64,000 nucleotides of DNA, taken from Acrocarpospora catenulata (GTDB taxonomy: Bacteria; Actinomycetota; Actinomycetes; Streptosporangiales; Streptosporangiaceae). The notes beneath the pieces are model-generated. The model was not told where the DNA came from. It saw only the letters and a program-made list of their open reading frames with translations, and ran no database searches. The DNA lies in NCBI RefSeq assembly GCF_018476525.1, contig NZ_JAHCST010000012.1, forward strand, positions 62,001-126,000, read 5' to 3'. The position numbers were made by a program, and so were the translations under genes. Of the stretch, positions 57,825 through 64,000 are shown one piece after another; the stretch's first letter is position 1, and each line of letters begins with the position of its first letter.

Positions 57825-60539
57825 TCAGCGCAGGGTGGGGATGTCGCCGCCGTCGGCCCAGGTGACGGTGACGCCGTGCAGGCCGTCCAGCCAGGGGGCG
57901 GTGAGCTCGGCGAGCTCGCTCCGGCCGGGCGGGGTACGGCCCAAGCCGATCGCGTAGCGGGATGTTTCCGGAGTGGACTGGTACGGGCGGGGCCAGGCGT
58001 GACAGTCGGCGACGCCCGCGTCCTCCAGGGCGGTGAGCAGGGCCCGCACGCGCCCCCGGAACCGGCCGGGGTCGCCGGTCACCTCGACCACGGCCCAGGC
58101 CCGGTGGCGCCGGTGCATCGGCGGAGGCGCGAGCAACCGGTCGAGGTCGCCGGATTCGGCGATCTCCCAGGCCGTATACAGCTCCTGGGTCAGCAGGTCC
58201 CGTCCTCCGGCGCCGACCTGTTCGGTGCAGAGCCGTACCGGCGCGCTCGGTGTGAGGATCGCGACCGGCGCCTCGAACCTCTCCCGCACCGTCCCGTGAA
58301 GATCGACCGGCGTGCGCCAGTCCCAGGCGGCCCAGTCGCCGAAGAAGCGCCCGGTCAGCTCCTCGGGGGAAACATCGCCCGCCTCCCGGACGGTCAGGGC
58401 CGCCAGCACGGTCCAGGCCAGCCCGGGCAGCCCCCCGAACGGGGCGGAGTCCAGACCGCGCGCCCGCGCCCAGCCCTTGACCTGCCGGGCCAGCCGGGTG
58501 AAGGCCGCCGGCCGGTCGGCCACCGCCGCCAGTACGGCGTCCGCGTCGCTGACCGCGCTCAACGCCACCGCCGCAGCCTCCCCCAACCGGGTACGGCAGG
58601 CCACCGCCTCCCCGGGATCGAGGTCGCCGGAACCCACCACGACCAGATCCACCGGCAGGCCTCCGGCCCGCAACCGCAGCCCGGGCACCCGTGCGCCGAC
58701 CACCTGCCGCACCCCTGCCACCCCGGGCAGGGCGGCCACCCGGGAGGCGACCTCGGCCGGGTCCGGGCTTCCGGGCAGCACCAGCACCAGATCCAGGTCG
58801 GCCCCGGGTGGCGCGCACTCCATCCGCCGGGACCCGGCCACGTGCACCACCCCTTCGGGGACGGCCGCGCGTAGTTGTCCGGCGATGTCCGGCGCGGGGT
58901 CGGGGCGCGGCGGGGCGGGCGGGTCGTCGTGCCAGGTCAGTTCGCCGGTGCCGAGGGTGATCGTGGCGCGGGGTCGCATGGGTTCCCCGCCCCGGCGGGA
59001 GAGCAGGGTCAGTTCGCCGACGTGCGCGGACATGCCGGGCAGGCGGGGGGAAAGGTCGGCGATGAGCCGGTCGGGGGTGCGGGTCTTGGCCACGGTGAGG
59101 TGCGGGAGGCCGGCCCGGCAGCGGGGGAAGGCGCGCTGGAGGGTGTCGCGGAGCCGGGTCCAGGGTTCGGGGTCGCCGGCGGCGGGGTCGAGCCAGACGG
59201 TGGAGGTGTCGCGGTGGCGGAAGGCGTACAGGCCCTGGAGGGTGGCGGGGAACGGCGGGAGGGTCGCGGCGGCGGACAGCAGCGGGGCCGCCTGTTCGAA
59301 GGCGGCTTCGGGGACGAAGCCGAAGAGCAGGTTGACGTGCGGGGGCCAGCGGTCGAAGGACGGGTCGTGCCGGTGGCGGATCTCCTGGAGGGCGGGCCAG
59401 AGGCCGGCCGGGGGGATCCAGGCCAGGGCGGTCCGGGCGGTGGGGTGGAGGTCGAGCACCGGCCCGAGGCTGGCTTGTCCGGAAATTTCGACGCATAGGC
59501 CGTAGTGGTCGGAGAGGAAGAGGCCGTCCGGGGTGGCCGGGACGGTTCCCAGGAGGGTGGCGGTGGCCGGGTGGCGGCCGCGCAGGAGCACCCGGTCCAG
59601 GCGGCTCGGGCGGCCGGTCAGGGAGGCGAGGGCGGCCAGCGGGTTGGCCCGCGGATCGAAGGTGGGGGTCTGGTCGCCGGGGCCGTGCACCTCGCTCCAG
59701 GCGTCGCGCAGCCCGAGCGTCAGGGCGGGCGTGCCGGTGCCGTCGTTGAAGTCGCCGGCCAGGACCACCGGAACGTCGAGGTCGGCCAGCGCCTGGGCGA
59801 GCGCGGCGAGCTCGGTCTCCCGCCGGGCGGCGCCGTTGTCGGTGTGGTCGCTGGTGAGATGGGTGGCGGCGATCACCACCTGCCCTTCCGCGGTCTCGGC
59901 GGTGATCGCGGTGACGGCCTTGTGCGGGCCGAGGACCAGGGTGCCCACCTCGCGTACGGGCAGGCGGCTGAGGATCAGCAGGCCGAACTCGGTGGCGTCC
60001 AGGGTGGTGACGGAGTAGCGGGCGCGCACCCAGGGGGCGGCCAGGAGCATCGCGAGCAGCTCGTTCTCGACCTCCTGGAGGGCGATGACGTCGGCGTCGG
60101 CTACTTCCAGGGCGGTCAGCAGCAGCGGCCTGCGGCGGGCGGTGTGGACGCGGTCGGCGTCGTACCGGTCCCAGAGGGTGTTCCAGGTGAGCACGCGCAG
60201 GGTCCCAGCCTGCCCGGTCGTGCCCGGCCGCCAGCCTCCGGCGGGGTCCCAGGCGTACGGGGTGCCCGGCGTGAAGTGCGGGGCGCGCAGCAGGCGCGGG
60301 TCGCGGGCGAGACCGGCGTCGGCGACCGCGTCGAGGCCGGTGGCCCGGTCCCACACCAGCTCGCCGTCGGCCTCGACGAACATGATGCGATGCCAGGGAA
60401 TGTCCCCGCCCGGCACGAACGCCGGCAACGGCACCCGCTTGGGCGCGGCCCCGCGCACGTTGATCCCCAGCACGAACCTGGACGGGTCGAAACGCGGATC
60501 CCAGCGGATCCAGTGGTAGACCTCCTCGCTGGTGCGCAC
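57825..60539 (-). CDS. RNA-repair multidomain protein: MJ1316 - EEP nuclease - 2H phosphoesterase - nucleotidyltransferase/poly(A) polymerase
   Basis: 904 aa. Order: MJ1316 RNA cyclic-end-recognition domain (1-75: EEVYHWIRWDPRFDPSRFV, IPWHRIMFVEA, VWDR); endonuclease/exonuclease/phosphatase domain (about 113-350: LTWNTLWDRY, ALQEVENELLAML, GDFNDG, LSDHYGLCVE); 2H phosphoesterase (about 385-540: PPHVNLLFGF and PHLTVAKT); nucleotidyltransferase with poly(A)-polymerase helices (about 570-790: VAGSRRMECAPPGADLDLVL, FGGLPGLAWTVLAAL); and a C-terminal 100-residue domain. It likely removes or remakes RNA 3' ends. It starts with GTG 2 bp after the stop of the RNA ligase, thus one operon. Architecture of this kind has been noted in RNA-repair surveys (domain knowledge). 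Confidence 0.88.
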   Translation of the reverse strand: MRTSEEVYHWIRWDPRFDPSRFVLGINVRGAAPKRVPLPAFVPGGDIPWHRIMFVEADGELVWDRATGLDAVADAGLARDPRLLRAPHFTPGTPYAWDPAGGWRPGTTGQAGTLRVLTWNTLWDRYDADRVHTARRRPLLLTALEVADADVIALQEVENELLAMLLAAPWVRARYSVTTLDATEFGLLILSRLPVREVGTLVLGPHKAVTAITAETAEGQVVIAATHLTSDHTDNGAARRETELAALAQALADLDVPVVLAGDFNDGTGTPALTLGLRDAWSEVHGPGDQTPTFDPRANPLAALASLTGRPSRLDRVLLRGRHPATATLLGTVPATPDGLFLSDHYGLCVEISGQASLGPVLDLHPTARTALAWIPPAGLWPALQEIRHRHDPSFDRWPPHVNLLFGFVPEAAFEQAAPLLSAAATLPPFPATLQGLYAFRHRDTSTVWLDPAAGDPEPWTRLRDTLQRAFPRCRAGLPHLTVAKTRTPDRLIADLSPRLPGMSAHVGELTLLSRRGGEPMRPRATITLGTGELTWHDDPPAPPRPDPAPDIAGQLRAAVPEGVVHVAGSRRMECAPPGADLDLVLVLPGSPDPAEVASRVAALPGVAGVRQVVGARVPGLRLRAGGLPVDLVVVGSGDLDPGEAVACRTRLGEAAAVALSAVSDADAVLAAVADRPAAFTRLARQVKGWARARGLDSAPFGGLPGLAWTVLAALTVREAGDVSPEELTGRFFGDWAAWDWRTPVDLHGTVRERFEAPVAILTPSAPVRLCTEQVGAGGRDLLTQELYTAWEIAESGDLDRLLAPPPMHRRHRAWAVVEVTGDPGRFRGRVRALLTALEDAGVADCHAWPRPYQSTPETSRYAIGLGRTPPGRSELAELTAPWLDGLHGVTVTWADGGDIPTLR

Positions 60540-60540
60540 C

Positions 60541-62217
60541 TCAGCCCCCGTCCCGGTCCTGCACGGCGCCGTCGTCGCCGAGGTACCAGGTGCGATGCCC
60601 CTCGCCCGGATAGGGCGGGTCGAACCGGCGCAGCTGCGCGTCCAGCACCCCGGCCGGCACCGGATCGGCGCGTACGGCGTTGCGCCTGGCCAGGGTCTCC
60701 TCCGGCACCAAAGCGACCGCGTGGGTGATCAGCGCGTCCCGGCCGCGGGCCACCGCCTGTACCAGGGAGCGCTGGTGCCGGTTGAGCGCGGTGGCGTCCC
60801 AGACGACCGTGCCGCCCTCGGCCAGCAGGGCGTCCAGCCGGCGCAGTCCCTCGTTGAGCACGGCCGGGTTGTCCCGCTGGTTGGCGCGCGAGCCCCGCTC
60901 GCCGCGCAGGTCGTCCAGGGAGACCACCCGGGGGAAGCGCCGGGCGAATGTGCTCTTGCCGCTGCCCGACGGCCCGACCGTGATGATCACCTGCGGGAAG
61001 TCGCCCGACCGCCAGCGCCAGGTCAGCGCGATCGCCTCCGCGGCACTGAAGACCTTCCCCCGCGCGTACGCCTCCCGCGCCTCGCCCCAGCACCGGTCGG
61101 CGGCCTCGGGTGAGCCCGGCCCGGCCGAAAGCAGGCCGGTGCGCAGCTCGTGCAACGGCCTCTCCCCGAGCAGCCCTTCCTCCTCGGCGTGCAGTTGCGC
61201 CCATTCGACCGGCTCGCGGGGGCCGGGCCCGGCCAGCGCCACCGCGTGCAGCACCCCGAGGTCGGCCGCCGCGCAGTACCGGATGAGCGTGCCGCGGATG
61301 CTCTCCTCCGGGAGTGGCCTGGCCAGCGTCGGGGCGAGCCCGACCAGGTCGGCGACCCGGCGGGCCAGCGCCATCCCGAGCGGCGCGACCAGTTGGGGGC
61401 CCAGCCGGGATCGGTGCCGGTCGGCCAGCAGGACGGCGAGCACTCCCGCCAGGCGGGCGTCTCCGGTCCGGCCGATCTGGTCCAGACGTGCGGCGACCTC
61501 CGCGACCCGGCTTTCCGCGGATTCGCCGGTCAGGCCGATGGCCTTTTCCAGGGCGGGGATGTCGGGGGTGGCGCCGGAGCGGGTGTCCCAGAGGGCGGCG
61601 GCCGGGCTGAGGCCGTTCTCGACGACGGGGCCGAGCATCCAGTGCCGGTCGGTCCGCACGTGGCGGGGGCGCACCCATTTGGCGACCAGGGCGGGGAACT
61701 CGGCGCGGGTGAAGGCTGCGGCCGGGCGCACGACGTACCCTTCCTGGCGGCCGACATCCAGCCGCAGGGCCCGGATGGCGCGTTCGTCGAAGACGCCCCG
61801 CCAGAGCACCGGCGGCACCGGCAGGCCCAGCCGCCGGGTGAAGTCCACGGTGGCGTCCCAGTCCAGGCAGAGGTCGCCGTTCCAGACGGAGAAGGCGGAG
61901 AACCAGCTGTCCAGCGACGGGTAGGCGATGGAGTGGCGGGCGTAGAGGTTCTCGCCGCAGATCCGCCAGCCGTCGGGGATGAACCGGGCGATCCTGCCGT
62001 GCAGCGCCTTCAGCCAGGCCCGGGATGGGTGGTGGCCCGAATCCAGGGAACGGGCGTGCAGGCCGTCGCCGTACAGGGTGGTGTTCTCGCCGTCGAGTTT
62101 CTCGGTGACCACAACCTCGCGCCCGGCCAGCCCGGCGACCCCCTCAGCCCGTACGTCATCCGCCGACAGGCCCGGTGACCAGGGCAGATGCGGGGTACGG
62201 GGGTAGTGGACGCGCAT
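60541..62217 (-). CDS. RNA ligase - polynucleotide kinase fusion
   Basis: 558 aa. N-terminal nucleotidyl transferase: motif I VVVTEKLDGENTT (lysine adenylated, K40), ICGENLYARHSIAY, motif III-like SWFSAFSVWNG, motif IV EGYVVRPAA and motif V ALVAKWVR. A helical middle of unknown function follows. In the C-terminal third lies a P-loop kinase: IITVGPSGSGKSTFARRFP, VVSLDDLRGERG, VVWDATALNRHQ. It can phosphorylate 5' ends and seal RNA, while the partner protein heals 3' ends. ATG with AAGGGGGG upstream; first gene of the operon. No phosphatase domain is seen here. Confidence 0.88.
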   Translation of the reverse strand: MRVHYPRTPHLPWSPGLSADDVRAEGVAGLAGREVVVTEKLDGENTTLYGDGLHARSLDSGHHPSRAWLKALHGRIARFIPDGWRICGENLYARHSIAYPSLDSWFSAFSVWNGDLCLDWDATVDFTRRLGLPVPPVLWRGVFDERAIRALRLDVGRQEGYVVRPAAAFTRAEFPALVAKWVRPRHVRTDRHWMLGPVVENGLSPAAALWDTRSGATPDIPALEKAIGLTGESAESRVAEVAARLDQIGRTGDARLAGVLAVLLADRHRSRLGPQLVAPLGMALARRVADLVGLAPTLARPLPEESIRGTLIRYCAAADLGVLHAVALAGPGPREPVEWAQLHAEEEGLLGERPLHELRTGLLSAGPGSPEAADRCWGEAREAYARGKVFSAAEAIALTWRWRSGDFPQVIITVGPSGSGKSTFARRFPRVVSLDDLRGERGSRANQRDNPAVLNEGLRRLDALLAEGGTVVWDATALNRHQRSLVQAVARGRDALITHAVALVPEETLARRNAVRADPVPAGVLDAQLRRFDPPYPGEGHRTWYLGDDGAVQDRDGG

Positions 62218-62417
62218 GATCCCCCCTTGATCGACCTTGCGGCGAATCTAACGGGCAGGCCGACAGGGTTCCACCGAAATATCCTGCGGCGACCTGCCGC
62301 GGGGCGGCCCCTACGCCCCGTGCTCGACCGGCTGGAACGCGACGGCCGGCTGATCTCCGGAATGCCGCTCCGGAGCCACCCCGCGGGCGGGTAGCTCCCC
62401 GCCCGCGCCACGATCTC

Positions 62418-63533
62418 CTACGCGGCCCGGCGGAGCACCCCCCGCCGCCGCAGCTCGGGCAGCACGCCCTCGCCGAACCAGTACGCCTCCTCCAGGTGCG
62501 GGTACCCCGACAGCACGAACTCCTCGATGCCGAGCGCGGCGTACTCCTCGATCAGGTCGGCCACCTCGGCGTGGCTGCCGACCAGCGCAGTCCCGGCCCC
62601 GCCGCGGACCAGGCCGACCCCCGCCCACAGGCCGGGGTGCACCTCCAGGTCGCGGGCCTTGCCGGTGGTGAACCCGGCGTGCAGGGCGAGCATGCGCTGC
62701 TGGCCGACCGAGGAGCTCTGCGCCAGCAGTTTGCGGGCCAGGGCGATGTCCTGCGGCGGGATGCGCTCCAGCAGGCGGCCGGCCTCGTCCCAGGCGTCGG
62801 CCGAGCGGTCGCGGGTGATCACGTGCAGGCGGATGCCGAAGCGGAGCCTGCGGCCCTGCTCGGCGGCCAGGGCGCGGACCCAGGCCAGCTTCTCGGCCAC
62901 CTGGGCGGGCGGCTCCCCCCAGGTCAGGTAGACGTCGGCGTGCTTGGCCGCGACCGGCCCGGCCGCCGCCGAGCTGCCGCCGAAGTACAGCTCGGGGACG
63001 GGGTCGGGCGCCTCGGCGACCCGGGCGTCCTCCACCTCGAAGTAGTTGCCGGTGAAGTCGAAGGAGCCCCGCCAGGCACCGCGGACGATGGTCAGGAACT
63101 CGCCGGTGCGCAGGTAGCGCTCGTCCTTGCCGAGGTGGTCGCCGAAGCGGCGCTGCTCGGCCTCCTCGCCGCCGGTGACCACGTTGAGCAGCAGCCGCCC
63201 GCCGGAGACGCGCTGGTAGGTGGCGGCCATCTGGGCGGCCAGGGTGGGGGAGAGCAGGCCGGGCCGGAAGGCCACCAGGAACTTCAGCCGGGTGGTCACC
63301 TGGGTGAGGGCGGCGGTGACCAGCCAGGCGTCCTCGCAGTAGGTGCCGGTCGGGGTGAGCACCGCCTCGAAGCCGAGCTGTTCGGCGGCGCGGGCGATCT
63401 GCCCGAGGTAGTCCACGCTCGGCGGCCGGTAGACGGCCTCGCCGTGGCTGCGGCCGAGGCCGTGGCCGCCGCCGACGATGGAGCGGCCGTCGCCGGTGGT
63501 GGGCAGGAACCAGTGGAACCGGAGCGCGCTCAC
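62418..63533 (-). CDS. LLM-class flavin-dependent monooxygenase (SsuD-like alkanesulfonate monooxygenase)
   Basis: 371 aa. Bacterial luciferase-like: MSALRFHWFLPTTGDGRSI, LGFEAVLTPTGTYCEDAWLV, FLVAFRPGLLSPTLAAQMAA, GGRLLLNVVTGGEEAEQRRF, GDHLGKDERYLRTGEFL, PELYFGGSSAAAG. The pattern is that of SsuD, which releases sulfite from alkanesulfonates with FMNH2. GTG start (63533). Upstream lies a 10-bp inverted repeat, typical of sulfur-starvation control. No ssuABC or reductase genes are visible in the window. Confidence 0.9.
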   Translation of the reverse strand: MSALRFHWFLPTTGDGRSIVGGGHGLGRSHGEAVYRPPSVDYLGQIARAAEQLGFEAVLTPTGTYCEDAWLVTAALTQVTTRLKFLVAFRPGLLSPTLAAQMAATYQRVSGGRLLLNVVTGGEEAEQRRFGDHLGKDERYLRTGEFLTIVRGAWRGSFDFTGNYFEVEDARVAEAPDPVPELYFGGSSAAAGPVAAKHADVYLTWGEPPAQVAEKLAWVRALAAEQGRRLRFGIRLHVITRDRSADAWDEAGRLLERIPPQDIALARKLLAQSSSVGQQRMLALHAGFTTGKARDLEVHPGLWAGVGLVRGGAGTALVGSHAEVADLIEEYAALGIEEFVLSGYPHLEEAYWFGEGVLPELRRRGVLRRAA

Positions 63534-63639
63534 CGGCCACGCCCTCCTCGCACTGGAGGGAGATCGCGATCGCGGCCGGGAGGAGGATCGACAACGGACA
63601 TAGGCGTACCTCGCTGGAGCAGGGCGGCTTTACTCCGAA

Positions 63640-63675
63640 GATTACCCATATTTCCTACCAAGTCAATGGGTAATC
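63640..63675. promoter_or_regulatory. Inverted repeat GATTACCCAT/ATGGGTAATC upstream of the ssuD-like gene
   Basis: Perfect 10-bp arms with a 16-bp spacer in an AT-rich stretch, 106 bp before the gene; a further TATTACCC follows at 63681. Candidate binding site of a sulfur-responsive regulator or part of a leader structure. Confidence 0.55.
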
Positions 63676-63760
63676 TCAGGTATTACCCGTTCCATCGGGT
63701 CTGATCACCTGAACTCGGGCATACCGATGTCCTGACCACGGGGGATGCGGGGAGCTCGGA

Positions 63761-64000
63761 ATGCGGCCGACGGGATGGCGGGCGGAAGCGGCGGACGACG
63801 GACGGGAAGCGCCGCTGGTGCGCCGCCGCGCGCTACTGGGCTGGCCGGCCGCGCTGGCCTGCGGACCGGCGCTGACCGGGTGCGGCGCGCCCGACTTCGT
63901 CACCGTCGGCGCCACCTCACCGGCACCTGACCCGTCACCTTCGGCCGAGGAGATCGAGCCGGTCACCCCGCCGGAGGACCTCATGCGCGAGCACGGCGTG
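63761..64000 (+). CDS. Secreted lipoprotein, probable hemerythrin-domain start (cut by window end)
   Basis: 80 residues visible. An arginine-rich RRRALLGWPAALACGPALTG with lipobox LTGC (Cys 42) marks an exported lipoprotein; RRR before the hydrophobic part is Tat-like. A proline-rich linker (SPAPDPSPSAEE) follows, then TPPEDLMREHGV, which is the start sequence of many actinobacterial hemerythrin-type domains. The diagnostic rest lies outside the window. GGAG ribosome site 6-8 nt before ATG 63761. Confidence 0.6.
   Translation, partial: MRPTGWRAEAADDGREAPLVRRRALLGWPAALACGPALTGCGAPDFVTVGATSPAPDPSPSAEEIEPVTPPEDLMREHGV

Noticed and set aside
62280-62393. Plus-strand reading LRPVLDRLERDGRLISG, like a PadR/MarR winged-helix fragment
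   Set aside because: About 35 codons, no start, no neighbouring remainder; could be chance in the 200-bp gap.
1-64000. tRNA, rRNA, CRISPR, prophage or integrative element
   Set aside because: No T-arm/anticodon patterns, regular repeat arrays, integrase or att-like duplications were seen on reading.

Overview
The window is 64 kb of very GC-rich, gene-dense DNA, actinomycete in character: frequent GTG/TTG starts, many 1-8 bp start/stop overlaps, CseB/CseC-like envelope signalling, VanY-type peptidase, GH95 secreted hydrolase. A Streptosporangiaceae-like soil actinomycete (Nonomuraea/Streptosporangium type) is my best guess, an inference from gene content only. I saw no rRNA, tRNA, CRISPR array or intact insertion sequence.

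0-7.2 kb: a LIV-type ABC uptake operon (binding protein cut by the window edge, two ATPases, two permeases), an amidase relic, then an MDR alcohol dehydrogenase and an aldehyde dehydrogenase. It ends in a strong hairpin, followed by about 630 bp of gene debris. 7.8-11.4 kb: a cis-prenyltransferase overlapping an MpaB/rubber-oxygenase-like protein with four EF-hands, then a membrane-anchored esterase. 11.3-13.7 kb: a P1B-type metal ATPase fused to a C-terminal hemerythrin domain.

13.8-28.3 kb: a catabolic regulon around a TetR regulator. One arm has an amidohydrolase-like protein, three SDRs, two crotonases, a CocE/NonD hydrolase and an alpha/beta hydrolase. The other has an acyl-CoA ligase and a second LIV transporter whose permease and ATPase are fused. 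The same operator core lies upstream of both arms and of tetR, so uptake, CoA activation and degradation of an unknown acid or ester are probably co-controlled.

28.5-37.1 kb: cell-envelope block. A response regulator/kinase/lipoprotein operon faces a VanY-like D,D-carboxypeptidase and a STAND ATPase; then come an amino-acid racemase, MurF and Ddl, which together could supply and trim D-amino-acid termini of peptidoglycan. 37.2-38.05 kb holds broken alkylation-repair genes (2OG-Fe oxygenase fused to an Ada zinc-domain tail; the 3' end of an O6-alkylguanine methyltransferase). 38-41.4 kb: NhaA, HxlR, DsbA/FrnE and a small secreted protein.

41.5-49.6 kb: secretome (1383-aa GH95 enzyme, secreted Ig-like protein, SGNH hydrolase, beta-propeller phytase). 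49.9-57.7 kb: metallophosphoesterase, PucR regulator, esterase, three regulator/flavoprotein groups (XRE-cupin, MarR, FAD enzymes) and a CrcB-DUF190-CrcB fluoride-export operon. 57.8-62.2 kb: a two-gene RNA-repair operon (MJ1316-EEP-2H-nucleotidyltransferase protein plus RNA ligase-kinase). 62.4-64 kb: SsuD-like sulfonate monooxygenase and the start of a probable hemerythrin lipoprotein.
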